Positions 9,961 through 19,820 of a DNA stretch of 64,000 nt are shown here, piece after piece. This stretch comes from Nitratireductor sp. (GTDB taxonomy: Bacteria; Pseudomonadota; Alphaproteobacteria; Rhizobiales; Rhizobiaceae). The stretch lies in the NCBI RefSeq assembly GCF_017794765.1, contig NZ_CP051236.1, forward strand, positions 2,928,176 to 2,992,175, in the 5' to 3' direction. The notes below the pieces were generated by a model, which saw only the letters and a program-made list of their open reading frames with translations, was not told the DNA's origin and did no database searches. The translations under genes and the position numbers were made by a program. Positions within the stretch are counted from its first letter, which is position 1. Each line of letters begins with the position of its first letter.

Positions 9961-12486
9961 ATGCATTACCGCACGTTCAACGGCCGGTTGACCGCAGTGT
10001 TACTGTCGGGAAGCGCGCTGGGAAGTCTCATGGCATGGCCGGTTTCCACGGCCCACGCCGCCTGCACTCTGGTTCCCACGGCCGGCAACGACGTATTCGT
10101 CTGCGATAGCGGTACGCACACCGGCAATGTCGTGGACCTTTCCGGCGACAATACCTTGATATTGCCTGACGGTGGTTCCGGCGTCATCAACGGCAATGTC
10201 ACGTTTGGTCCCGGCGTAGACACGGTTGAGGTGCATTCAGGCGAGATTAACGGTCAGTTGCAGCAGGGCGACGGCGTCGACGATTTCAGGATGACTGGCG
10301 GCCAGATTGACAGCCTGAACCAGGGCGGACATTTCGATACGTTCTTCATGTCCGGAGGCCACATCGTCAACCATTTCGACGACGGCGACGAAGCGGTCAT
10401 GACCGGAGGGCGCATCGGCCGCGTCGACATGAAACTCGCCAACAACATCTTCGATATGTCTGGCGGCACCATTGATGGTAATCTGGTGGCCGGGTTCGGG
10501 CATGACACAATCATCCTTTCCGCGGGGTCGATCGGTGGCAATATCAGCGTCAGCGGAGGCACTGACCGCGTCACGATCACCGGTGGCTCTGTGGGCGGCG
10601 ACGTCCGGCTGAGCGTGGGAACCGATACACTTTTGTGGGATGGCGGCGGAACAATTGGCGGCAATGTGGATATGGGCGGTGACGACGATACCGCCACGCT
10701 ACGCAACCTGAACGCCTCCAATCTTGGTGGTCTGAATGCGTTTCTCGGCGGCCTGGGCACAGACGAGCTGACGCTTGAAGGCGTGGTGGCCGACACCCCC
10801 GACCGTTTCCAGACGCTTGAAACCATCAATGTGAATGCAGGATCTGCCCTGACCTTCTCGGGTAGCGAGACGCTTACCCTCGGCGACAGCGGCACCGGCA
10901 CCGGATCCATGAACATCGACGCGACCAGCGCTCTCTTAGGCGGCTCGGCGACTGGCGGCATCAATGCGTTCGGCATCGGCCAACGCGCAAATGTAAGCAA
11001 TGCCGGAACCATCGACCTGACCAATGGCGCCAACAGCACCACCGACACGTTCACGATCACCGGCGATTATTTCGGAGATGGCGGAAATCTGTACCTGAAC
11101 ACGGTTCTGGGCGACGATGCCTCGCCTTCGGACAAGCTCGTCATCGCGGAGGGAACCGCCACTGGTTCCACCGGCATCTTCATCGTCAATCTGGGCGGCA
11201 GCGGCGGCGCCACTGTTCAGGACGGGATTATGGTGGTCGAGGCAACAGGAGGCGGAACCACTGCCTCCGGCGCGTTCTCCCTCAACGACCGCGTCGCGGT
11301 CGGAGCTTTCGAATATTATCTGTATAGAGGCGGGATTTCCGCCGGGACGCAGGAAAACTGGTATCTGCGCTCAACCATCGTCAATCCACCGACACCCACG
11401 CCCTCTGTACCGGAGCCCGCTCCTGCGCCCGGTGCAGGCCCCGCTCCGATCCTGCCTCCGGATCCGGCCGCGCCGCCGGTGGCCCCGCCCACTCCAGGTG
11501 CAACCCGGGTGACAGGCGGAACAGTTCCGCTCTACCGTCCGGAGGTCGCAACCTATTCCGCGGTTCCGCCTGTACTTCAGCATTTGGCAACGTCCACGCT
11601 TGGCACATTTCATGAAAGACGCGGTGTGCAACCTTTTCTTCGGGATGGAGAAGCGGTTCTGCCCGCAAGCTGGAGCCGGCTCTTCGGACAGACTGTCGAA
11701 AGCAAATGGGACGGCACTGTCGCTCCCGGGTTCGACGGGAATTTATTGGGCTTTCAGCTTGGCCAGGACCTGATCGGACGCGAAAGCGATAGCGGGCATA
11801 TCGACCGGGCGGGTATCTTTGTCAGTCATGCCCGCATGAACGGTGACGTTACCGGTCAGGCTATCGGCTGGAACGACCTGGCGGTAGGCGAACTCGATGT
11901 CCATGGCACCAGCCTGGGCGGCTACTGGACACATGTCGCGCCCAATGGCTGGTATCTGGATGGTATCGTGATGGGCACATGGTTTGGTGGAGAGGCGCTC
12001 TCCAGTGCCGGCGAGGCAATCGAGGTTGACGGGACCGGTGTCACGGCCTCTGTTGAGACGGGTTATCCGATCGCCATCAACGATCGCTGGAACCTGGAAC
12101 CGCAGGCCCAGTTGATCTGGCAGCATCTTGCTCTCGACGACCAGAGCGACCGTTTTTCATCCATAACCTTTGAAACGGACGACGTCGTGACCGGACGGTT
12201 GGGAATACGTTTTCAGGGAGATTTTCAGACCGAAGATGGTCGCAGCCTGAAACCATATTTAAAGGCCAATCTCTGGCATGCATTCTCGGCAGATCAGAGC
12301 CTGCGTTTCGGCGGAGATGCGGTTACAACCGGGCTCGGAGGCACATCACTCGAACTTGGTGCGGGTCTTGTCGCGAATCTCACCGGACAGATCGGCCTTT
12401 TTGCGACTGCCGATTACACGACCAGTATCGGCGGCGAGCACAAGGAAATATTTGAGGGCAACCTGGGCCTGAGCATCACCTGGTAG
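9961..12486 (+). CDS. Autotransporter outer-membrane protein (type Va)
   Basis: 841 aa with three clear parts. A signal peptide of about 36 residues ends at STAHA-A. A passenger (about 37-475) consists of glycine/asparagine-rich beta-helix turns with recurring G-G-x-I-x-G-N steps. A proline-rich linker follows (about 476-520, for example PEPAPAPGAGPAP). The last roughly 280 residues are an autotransporter beta-barrel ending in LGLSITW, with the C-terminal aromatic residue expected for BAM recognition. No protease or adhesin signature is visible, so passenger function is unknown. The ATG at 9961 starts the signal peptide. The 255 bp upstream is AT-richer and probably holds the promoter. Confidence 0.88.
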   Translation: MHYRTFNGRLTAVLLSGSALGSLMAWPVSTAHAACTLVPTAGNDVFVCDSGTHTGNVVDLSGDNTLILPDGGSGVINGNVTFGPGVDTVEVHSGEINGQLQQGDGVDDFRMTGGQIDSLNQGGHFDTFFMSGGHIVNHFDDGDEAVMTGGRIGRVDMKLANNIFDMSGGTIDGNLVAGFGHDTIILSAGSIGGNISVSGGTDRVTITGGSVGGDVRLSVGTDTLLWDGGGTIGGNVDMGGDDDTATLRNLNASNLGGLNAFLGGLGTDELTLEGVVADTPDRFQTLETINVNAGSALTFSGSETLTLGDSGTGTGSMNIDATSALLGGSATGGINAFGIGQRANVSNAGTIDLTNGANSTTDTFTITGDYFGDGGNLYLNTVLGDDASPSDKLVIAEGTATGSTGIFIVNLGGSGGATVQDGIMVVEATGGGTTASGAFSLNDRVAVGAFEYYLYRGGISAGTQENWYLRSTIVNPPTPTPSVPEPAPAPGAGPAPILPPDPAAPPVAPPTPGATRVTGGTVPLYRPEVATYSAVPPVLQHLATSTLGTFHERRGVQPFLRDGEAVLPASWSRLFGQTVESKWDGTVAPGFDGNLLGFQLGQDLIGRESDSGHIDRAGIFVSHARMNGDVTGQAIGWNDLAVGELDVHGTSLGGYWTHVAPNGWYLDGIVMGTWFGGEALSSAGEAIEVDGTGVTASVETGYPIAINDRWNLEPQAQLIWQHLALDDQSDRFSSITFETDDVVTGRLGIRFQGDFQTEDGRSLKPYLKANLWHAFSADQSLRFGGDAVTTGLGGTSLELGAGLVANLTGQIGLFATADYTTSIGGEHKEIFEGNLGLSITW

Positions 12487-12526
12487 GCAGCGCCGGCATT
12501 CTTCGCCTCATGCTGCCCTGCGTCTC

Positions 12527-12611
12527 TGGTGCGGACGGCGGGGGTCGAACCCGCAAGCCCGAAGGCGGCAAATTTTAAGTCTGCTGCGTCTACCAGTTTC
12601 GCCACGTCCGC
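12527..12611 (-). tRNA. tRNA-Leu (anticodon UAA)
   Basis: A full cloverleaf is readable on the minus strand. The acceptor stem is GCGGACG/CGTCCGC with discriminator A and encoded CCA. The D-arm is GCGAAACTGGTAGACGC, and the anticodon stem is GCAGA/TTTGC around loop CTTAAAA (anticodon TAA). A long variable arm, typical of class II tRNA-Leu, precedes the T-arm GCGGGTTCGACCCCCGC. It decodes UUA and UUG. Confidence 0.96.
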
Positions 12612-12747
12612 ACACATCAACGACTAGCGGTAGAAACCCGTGTGATCAAGCGGGATACGCATGTTCTTCAGAGAATACGCTTGTTCATAACCACAAAGGG
12701 AAAGGACCGCCCATGGCGGCCCTCCCCGCATGGAACCTGGTGATCCA

Positions 12748-13347
12748 TCAGGCTGCTAGCCTTGCAGTAATCTCGGCCAGCCGTTTGCCCTGGAATTTCG
12801 CGCCTTCAAGCTCCTGCTCGGAAGGCATGCGCGAGCCGTCGCCATTCGTGGTGGTGGTCATGCCATAGGGCGCGCCTCCGCGCACCTTGTCGTTGCCCAT
12901 CTGGTCCTGATACGCGTAGGACAGCGGTACAATCAGCATTCCATGATGCTGAAGGGCAAGCTGTGTCGAGGCCAGTGCCATCTCGGCGCCACCATGCTGC
13001 GTTGCTGTCGAAGACATGACGGTCGCAGGTTTGTCGATCAGCTTGCCTTCCGCCCAGAGCGGCCCGGTCTGATCCAGAAAGTTCTTGATCTGTGAAGCCA
13101 TCATTCCGTAGCGCGTCGAAATGCCGAAAATGAACCCGTCATAATCGGCCAGTTCCATTGGCTCCGCGATTGGCGCTTCCTGGTCGAGCTTGTAATGCGC
13201 CTTCTTTGCCACCTCGTCCGGAACCAGTTCAGGCACACGCTTGATTGTCACGTCAGCACCCGCTTCCCGCGCTCCATCGGCGGCGGCTTTGGCCATCGCT
13301 TCCATGTGCCCCCAGCTCGAATAATAAAGAACCAGAATTTTGGTCAT
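12748..13347 (-). CDS. wrbA: NAD(P)H:quinone oxidoreductase, WrbA family
   Basis: FMN-dependent flavodoxin-like quinone reductase that reduces quinones by two electrons, limiting semiquinone radicals. 199 aa, the family's normal length. The FMN phosphate loop is [12 protein letters not shown] (residues 8-19). [12 protein letters not shown] and [11 protein letters not shown] are the two further FMN-binding loops, and [10 protein letters not shown] is the WrbA signature. A GC-rich hairpin near 12702-12722, followed on the minus strand by CTTTCCCTTT, may terminate it. Confidence 0.94.
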   Translation of the reverse strand: MTKILVLYYSSWGHMEAMAKAAADGAREAGADVTIKRVPELVPDEVAKKAHYKLDQEAPIAEPMELADYDGFIFGISTRYGMMASQIKNFLDQTGPLWAEGKLIDKPATVMSSTATQHGGAEMALASTQLALQHHGMLIVPLSYAYQDQMGNDKVRGGAPYGMTTTTNGDGSRMPSEQELEGAKFQGKRLAEITARLAA

Positions 13348-13536
13348 TGTCTGCTCCGCTTCGCTAGAATTTCGGTTTCGGTCGTCTACCGCGACGCTGC
13401 GGTTTCAACGGATGTAACCCCTGACTGGTTCACTAAAAACCGTACTGAAGCCGACACACTGTTCACCGTTTCAGACCCATTGCCCTTACTACGGCACAGG
13501 TCTATCTCTTCTCCACACAACAGGGATCCCACGAGA

Positions 13537-14289
13537 ATGAGTGAGCTTGTAACGGCCGCAATGGTGGTCATCGGCGACGAAATCCTGTCGGGCCGGACCA
13601 AAGACAGGAACATCGGCCACCTGGCCGACATGCTGACGGCAGTCGGCATAGATCTGAAAGAAGTTCGGATTGTCTCTGACGACGAGGCGGCCATCGTCGA
13701 AGCGGTGAATACGCTGCGGGCCCGGAATACCTATGTGTTCACCACCGGCGGCATTGGTCCGACTCATGACGATATCACTGCAGATTCCATCGCCCGCGCA
13801 TTTGACCGGCCATGCGGTTACGACGAAAAGGCTTATCGCCTTCTTGAAGCTCATTACGCCAGTCGAGGGATAGAGTTTTCTCAGGCTCGCAAGCGCATGG
13901 CACGCATGCCTGAGGGCGCCGAACTCATCGAAAACCCGATCTCGGTTGCGCCAGGCTTCCGCGTCGAAAACGTTTATGTGATGGCAGGTGTACCGGCGAT
14001 CTTCCAGGCCATGCTCGACAATGTGATACCGACGTTGAGGACGGGCGCAAAGCTCATTTCCGAGACAATCCCCTCCCCGCTGCCCGAAGGCGCGATCGGC
14101 GGTCCGTTGGGTGAAATCCAGGCCGCGCATTCCGAAACCATCATCGGGTCCTATCCGAAATATCAGGACGGCAGCTTCTGGACCGAGATCGTCGTTCGCT
14201 CCCGCTCCACCGCAGCGCTTTCAGCCGCCGTGGAAGCAGTCCGCGTCATGCTCGCGTCGATTCCGGACAGGCAGGTGGCAAAAGGTTGA
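13537..14289 (+). CDS. CinA-like / MoaB-type molybdopterin-binding domain protein
   Basis: 250 aa protein made only of the MoCF-binding (CinA N-terminal) domain: AAMVVIGDEILSGRTKDRN, the TTGGIGPTHDDIT phosphate loop and NPISVAPGFRVEN are all present. Long CinA proteins carry an additional C-terminal nicotinamide-nucleotide amidohydrolase domain, absent here. The start at MSELVTAAM is chosen because it begins the domain; the longer open frame upstream overlaps wrbA antisense. The role may be in nucleotide-metabolite repair or cofactor handling, but it is not determined for this short form. Confidence 0.85.
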   Translation: MSELVTAAMVVIGDEILSGRTKDRNIGHLADMLTAVGIDLKEVRIVSDDEAAIVEAVNTLRARNTYVFTTGGIGPTHDDITADSIARAFDRPCGYDEKAYRLLEAHYASRGIEFSQARKRMARMPEGAELIENPISVAPGFRVENVYVMAGVPAIFQAMLDNVIPTLRTGAKLISETIPSPLPEGAIGGPLGEIQAAHSETIIGSYPKYQDGSFWTEIVVRSRSTAALSAAVEAVRVMLASIPDRQVAKG

Positions 14290-14365
14290 TCTGGCGCAAA
14301 ACTTTCTGGCCGGCAAAGCGTTATGAGTAGAGAAGGCACTCCATCGCAGCTCCAAGGAGGCTGAC

Positions 14366-15208
14366 ATGAGCTACAAGACCATTCTCGCCATTCTTCAAAG
14401 CGAAGCTGACGCGCCCCGCGTCCTGGATCTCGCCCTGCCTCTTGCGGCCCGTCACCGCAGCCACGTGATCGGGCTTCACGCCGAAGCGCTGCCGATGGTC
14501 ATGGCCTCTCCCATGGGTGGTCCGGTGGTCGACCTTAGTGTTGACATGCACGAGGAGGCAGGTCGCCGTCACGCTGTTATCCGCAATCTGTTTAACGAGC
14601 GTGCGCGAAAAGAAGGCGTCGGCAATGAGTGGCGCGGCTTCGACAGCGTCTCGGGCGATTCCGCTATCTCGGGCATTGAAAGTGCCCGTAGCGCCGACAT
14701 TGTCATTGCCCAGCAGACAGACCCGGATGCAGCGGGCGCCATGGAAGCCAATGTCGAGGCTCTCCTTTTCGAAAGCGGTCGCCCTGTCCTTTTCGTTCCC
14801 TATATTCACAAGGCGCGCGAAGCTGAGTTCAAGAAAATCCTCCTTGCGTGGAACGGCAGCCGGCAGGCCGCAAGGGCCGCATTCGATGCACTGCCCTTCA
14901 TGAAGGAGGCAGACAGCGTCGAAGTGTTCTGTATCGACCCGCAGGACACGCCCCGTCGCGATGCCTCCATGGCTGGCACGGCCATAGCCACCGCTTTGGC
15001 CCGCCACGAGATCGAGGTCACGGTCAAGGTGGAGCAGTCCGGCGGCGTTTCTCATGGAGAGATTCTCGACAACCGGGTCTCCGATACCGGTGCCGACCTT
15101 CTTGTCATGGGAGCGTTCGGCCGCTCCAGATTGCGGGAGTTCGTTTTTGGCGGCGCCACCCGCACCATCCTGCAGAGCATGACGGTGCCAACGTTCATGG
15201 CGCATTGA
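14366..15208 (+). CDS. Tandem universal stress protein (UspA family)
   Basis: 280 aa, two Usp folds in one chain. The N-terminal domain (about 1-145) starts SYKTILAILQSEADAPRVL. The C-terminal domain (about 150-280) starts FKKILLAWNGSRQAARAA and carries the ATP-binding-type G-x2-G-x9-G pattern in VMGAFGRSRLREFVFGGAT. AAGGAGG precedes the ATG. Usp proteins act in the cytoplasm during stress; the specific trigger is unknown. Single-gene unit between cinA-like and gpt. Confidence 0.9.
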   Translation: MSYKTILAILQSEADAPRVLDLALPLAARHRSHVIGLHAEALPMVMASPMGGPVVDLSVDMHEEAGRRHAVIRNLFNERARKEGVGNEWRGFDSVSGDSAISGIESARSADIVIAQQTDPDAAGAMEANVEALLFESGRPVLFVPYIHKAREAEFKKILLAWNGSRQAARAAFDALPFMKEADSVEVFCIDPQDTPRRDASMAGTAIATALARHEIEVTVKVEQSGGVSHGEILDNRVSDTGADLLVMGAFGRSRLREFVFGGATRTILQSMTVPTFMAH

Positions 15209-15352
15209 GCGCCGTCCAATTCGTGCCCACCCTGACGAGCAGCGGAAAATCCATCTTCCACGGGCGTCGGGCTTGCGCTCGACATCCCTTTCCGGCTAAT
15301 TCACCGCGCATTCCGACCCGCCGTCCCGATGCGCCCATGGAGTGCGATGCCG

Positions 15353-15850
15353 ATGTCTCTTCCAGAAAAAGCCTTCCCCGTCTCGTGGGACCAGTTTCAC
15401 CGTGATGCGCGCGCCCTAGCATGGCGGCTCGCCGGCGCGAATGGCAGCTGGAAAGCCATTGTGTGCATCACGCGCGGTGGCCTGGTGCCAGCTGCCGTCA
15501 TTTCGCGAGAACTGGGCATCCGTCTCATCGAAACGGTTTGTGTCGCCTCCTATCACGACTACACCGAGCAGGGTGATCTTCAGGTCCTGAAGGAGATCAA
15601 TCCGGAGCTTCTGAAGGAAGACGGCGAAAACGTCCTTATCGTCGATGATCTGACCGACACAGGGAAGACGGCAGCGATTGTACGCGCCATGATGCCCAAG
15701 GCGCATTTTGCAACGGTCTACGCCAAGCCAAAGGGTCGCCCCCTCATCGATACCTTCGTCACGGAGGTCTCGCAGGATACCTGGATCTATTTCCCCTGGG
15801 ACATGGGTTTCTCGTACCAGAAACCGATCGCGGAAGACCAGCGCGGCTGA
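15353..15850 (+). CDS. gpt: Xanthine (guanine) phosphoribosyltransferase
   Basis: Purine salvage enzyme moving phosphoribose from PRPP onto xanthine or guanine. The PRPP motif [14 protein letters not shown] is present, with [10 protein letters not shown] near the N terminus and [10 protein letters not shown] near the C terminus typical of Gpt. About 165 aa. The start is MSLPEKAF; an ATG six bases earlier (15347) is also possible because GGAG at 15339-15342 sits 4 or 10 bases away. It is followed after 34 bp by bluB. Confidence 0.92.
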   Translation: MSLPEKAFPVSWDQFHRDARALAWRLAGANGSWKAIVCITRGGLVPAAVISRELGIRLIETVCVASYHDYTEQGDLQVLKEINPELLKEDGENVLIVDDLTDTGKTAAIVRAMMPKAHFATVYAKPKGRPLIDTFVTEVSQDTWIYFPWDMGFSYQKPIAEDQRG

Positions 15851-15872
15851 ACTGCCTGGCTGGGCTGTCTGA

Positions 15873-16790
<918 letters not shown>

Positions 16791-16973
16791 CGGTTCGACA
16801 TGCGACCAAAACGCCAAACCCTTGATTTTTGTCACGAATTCACTATGTCTGCCGACAGACCTTCTGCGTTCCACGATTCGAGCGCACAAGCGGTTCAGCG
16901 GTTTGATCCGCTCAGCGCGTAAATTAAGCGTAGAAACAGTTACTTGTAGAAAAGAGACGAATCCCGGCGCAAT

Positions 16974-17492
16974 GTGTTCGGGCAAAGGAGAAGTACGATT
17001 TTCACTCACGGCACACGTCTGCGGTTGACCGAAACGGTCCGGCGTCTGTTCGGCGGCAATCCCCGCCGTGTGCAGGCTGCGGCCCTGCCGTGGCGCGTGA
17101 CTGCAGACGGCAACGGCATCGAGATCATGCTTGTGACAAGTCGTGGTACTGGTCGTTGGGTCTTGCCCAAGGGGTGGCCGGAGGGTTCAGAAACCCTTGC
17201 CATGGCAGCCCAGCGTGAAGCGCGGGAGGAAGCCGGGGTACGTGGCTGCGCCAGTGAAAATGAAATCGGACGCTTCTACTACCACAAGCTTGACGGCACC
17301 GGCGTCGAATGGCCCTGCGAGGTCGCTGTCATCCCGCTCGAAGTCACGGAAGAGCGTTCCAAATGGCCGGAGCGCAAGCAGCGAACCCGCCAATGGTTCA
17401 CACCGCAGGACGCAGCCACCGCTGTCCAGGAGCCGGACCTGGGTGAGCTTCTTGTCCGGTTCGCGCACAATCCACGGGAAATCGCGGCCTGA
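16974..17492 (+). CDS. NUDIX hydrolase
   Basis: Small pyrophosphohydrolase with the NUDIX box running from GWPEGSETLAMAAQREAREE into AGV. A characteristic lead-in is AAALPWRV; the substrate (nucleoside diphosphate or diphosphoinositol-like) is not determinable. Start ambiguity: GTG at 16974 has no ribosome site, whereas AAAGGAG (16984-16990) sits seven bases before an in-frame ATT codon at 16998 (encoding IFTHGTRL), a rare but known start. Either start keeps the domain intact. Confidence 0.85.
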   Translation: MFGQRRSTIFTHGTRLRLTETVRRLFGGNPRRVQAAALPWRVTADGNGIEIMLVTSRGTGRWVLPKGWPEGSETLAMAAQREAREEAGVRGCASENEIGRFYYHKLDGTGVEWPCEVAVIPLEVTEERSKWPERKQRTRQWFTPQDAATAVQEPDLGELLVRFAHNPREIAA

Positions 17493-17607
17493 GCCCCCTT
17501 TTTTGCCGTCAACTCTTGCCGTAAGGAACATAGTTTCCTAACCGGTGGCGGAGTTCTTCGCCGAACGCTCGGCCCGCGGCGTCGCATTGGCAGAAACTGG
17601 AAAACGC

Positions 17608-19143
17608 ATGAGCGAAACCGCCACCAATCCGCGCAAACAGACCCTCGACAAGGACCTGGACAAACTGGTTCACGTAGAGGAAGCCACGACAACCGTCGCG
17701 CGCGGACTGGTCGCACCGGGTCTTGGCCTGCTTTTTCTGGCACTCACCGCCATTTTCGCCGCCACCTACACCTTCGGAGAACCGCGCGCGGTCATAATCA
17801 TTGCTGCGGCTGCCATCGGCGCATACATGGCGCTGAACATCGGCGCCAATGATGTTGCCAACAATGTTGGCCCCGCTGTCGGTGCCAAGGCCATGACTCT
17901 CGGCGGCGCCTTGCTTATTGCTGCCGTGTTCGAAAGCGCCGGCGCCCTTATTGCCGGCGGCGATGTCGTTGACACAATTTCAAAAGGCATCATCGACCCG
18001 GCCGCGGTCGGAACACCCGAGGCGTTTGTTCGGGCCATGATGGCCGCTCTCATCTCTTCGGCACTTTGGATCAACCTTGCCACCTGGATCGGCGCTCCGG
18101 TTTCGACCACGCATTCGGTTGTAGGCGGTGTCATGGGCGCTGGTATCGCGGCTGCAGGTTTTTCTTCGGTCGACTGGTCGACAATGATGCAGATCGCCGC
18201 GAGCTGGGTGGTCTCTCCCGTGGTCGGCGGCGTTATCGCCGCCCTGTTCCTCGCCTTCATCAAAACCGCCATCATTTATCAGGACGACAAGATTTCGGCG
18301 GCGCGGCGCTGGTTGCCGCTACTGATTGCCATCATGGCCGGAGCTTTCGCCGCCTACCTCACTCTCAAAGGGCTGAAGAAGGTTTTTCCCGTCAGCGGCA
18401 TGGGTGCCGGCGTCATCGGGCTTGCCTTCTTCGCGGTCACCTGGTTCCTGGCCCATCTGTTCGTACATGCCCAGTCTGAAGGTCTCGAGAACCGCAACCA
18501 GTCTCTGCGCAGCCTCTTCAAGGTTCCCCTGGTCATCTCCGCCGCCCTCCTCTCGTTTGCCCATGGCGCGAACGACGTTGCAAATGCTGTCGGTCCCCTT
18601 GCCGCCATTGTTTTCACGGTTCACGAAAGCTCCGTAAACACCACCGTCACCATCCCCCTGTGGGTGATGATCATCGGCGCCGCCGGCATTTCGATCGGCC
18701 TTGTCCTTTTCGGGCCCAAACTCATTCGCATGGTGGGCGAGCAAATTACGAAGCTCAATCCGATGCGGGCGTTCTGCGTCGCCCTGTCGGCCGCCATCAC
18801 CGTTATCATCGCCTCCGGTCTCGGCCTGCCCATCAGTTCCACTCACACTGCCGTTGGCGCGGTGTTCGGCGTCGGCTTTTTCCGTGAGTGGTACACGGCC
18901 CATTCCAAGCGCCGCCGTGCCTATCTCGAACGCAAGGGCGTTCGTCTCAAAGCAGACAATGGCACCAGCTATGACGACGATCTGGAAATCGAGTTGCAAA
19001 AAACATCTCGCGAGGAGATCGCTCGGCGCAAACTCGTGCGCCGTGCCCATGTCCGCACCATCGTTGCTGCATGGGTGACAACGGTTCCGGCCGCAGCGCT
19101 ACTTTCAGCCGGCATTTTCCTGGTGCTGGACTTCATCAGCTGA
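17608..19143 (+). CDS. Inorganic phosphate transporter, PiT family
   Basis: Membrane phosphate permease of about 511 aa. Both PiT repeats are recognisable: N-terminal NIGANDVANNVGPAVGAKA and C-terminal FAHGANDVANAVGPLAAI, each the GANDVANA signature, with a hydrophilic loop between. The paired motif PVSTTHSVVGGVMG / PISSTHTAVGAVFG is the second family hallmark. The start MSETATNPRK (17608) is preferred over an in-frame GTG 63 bp upstream. The cytoplasmic N terminus is charged. No PhoU-like pit accessory gene is next to it. Confidence 0.92.
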   Translation: MSETATNPRKQTLDKDLDKLVHVEEATTTVARGLVAPGLGLLFLALTAIFAATYTFGEPRAVIIIAAAAIGAYMALNIGANDVANNVGPAVGAKAMTLGGALLIAAVFESAGALIAGGDVVDTISKGIIDPAAVGTPEAFVRAMMAALISSALWINLATWIGAPVSTTHSVVGGVMGAGIAAAGFSSVDWSTMMQIAASWVVSPVVGGVIAALFLAFIKTAIIYQDDKISAARRWLPLLIAIMAGAFAAYLTLKGLKKVFPVSGMGAGVIGLAFFAVTWFLAHLFVHAQSEGLENRNQSLRSLFKVPLVISAALLSFAHGANDVANAVGPLAAIVFTVHESSVNTTVTIPLWVMIIGAAGISIGLVLFGPKLIRMVGEQITKLNPMRAFCVALSAAITVIIASGLGLPISSTHTAVGAVFGVGFFREWYTAHSKRRRAYLERKGVRLKADNGTSYDDDLEIELQKTSREEIARRKLVRRAHVRTIVAAWVTTVPAAALLSAGIFLVLDFIS

Positions 19144-19536
19144 CATCAGCATTTTTCTTCCGACGGATCGGCTCACGGCTTCCCCGCTGCCCGAACCCGG
19201 CGCACCCGTCCGCAATGCAGCGGGAACGGTGGGTTTCGCAAACCGCAACAGCGGCTGAGTGACTTCCCCATTATTCACACATGTGACACACAACATCTTG
19301 CGGTCATAAATGATCCAAACTCGACTCCTTGACGTCCGGGTACGAGTCGCTTTTTATGGGTTTCGCGCCTGCGTTCGTAAGGTGCGATTGGTCGGCGAGA
19401 AATCCGGTCGATTTTCCAATTTTGTATTGAGTTTCCGAGACCTGCCCGAACAGCTTTTGGGCGGAACGGTGTCGTTTGCGCCGTGGAAAAATGCAAGCGG
19501 GGGTGCAGGTTCCGATCTGGTATAAAGAAGCTGTTA
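19144..19536. other. Intergenic region between the PiT gene and the nrdJ control region
   Basis: No convincing gene. CGACTC (19322-19327) and GAGTCG (19344-19349), followed by CTTTTTA, form a possible weak terminator for the phosphate transporter. CACATGTG near 19277 is a short palindrome of unknown meaning. Short open frames here show no domain and no ribosome site. Confidence 0.5.
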
Positions 19537-19552
19537 ACACTATATTTAGTGT
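19537..19552. promoter_or_regulatory. NrdR box 1
   Basis: ACACTATATTTAGTGT is a near-perfect match to the NrdR consensus acaCwAtATaTwGtgt. NrdR is the ATP/dATP-sensing repressor of ribonucleotide reductase genes, and this site lies upstream of nrdJ. Confidence 0.85.
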
Positions 19553-19567
19553 CTTCAGATATTCTAC

Positions 19568-19583
19568 GCACCAGATAATGTGA
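19568..19583. promoter_or_regulatory. NrdR box 2
   Basis: GCACCAGATAATGTGA matches 12 of 16 consensus positions and starts exactly 31 bp after box 1. That is the three-helical-turn spacing known for paired NrdR boxes. The spacing makes a chance match unlikely. Confidence 0.75.
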
Positions 19584-19786
19584 ATGTTATGTGACGTTAG
19601 CGTTGCATCGGCGTCAGGTTGGGGGCGGTTTCGCTCAGGGTGAGACAACGCTTTGATTGGGTCATCTTCCCGGCCCGTTAAGAAGCACCAACCTTCGATC
19701 AAGGAGAGTCATCCGCTGCGGTGGATGGCAGTCGGCGGACACAGCGTCTGCACGGTAAAAATGTGATGAGGCATTGACCGTTGCAG

Positions 19787-19802
19787 GCACTATATTTGGA
19801 TT
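19787..19802. promoter_or_regulatory. Possible third, weaker NrdR-like box
   Basis: GCACTATATTTGGATT matches the left half of the NrdR consensus well and the right half poorly (11 of 16). It lies 18 bp before the nrdJ start codon and has no partner at 31 bp. Confidence 0.35.
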
Positions 19803-19820
19803 AGGGGCAAAGAGGACAAA

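Noticed and set aside
12414..12620. Short protein gene overlapping tRNA-Leu
   Set aside because: The frame simply translates the tRNA (AKLVDAADLKFAAFGLAGST), a well-known false prediction.
19553..19820. Cobalamin riboswitch upstream of nrdJ
   Set aside because: No B12-box-like conserved segment could be found in the leader; NrdR boxes explain the regulation better.
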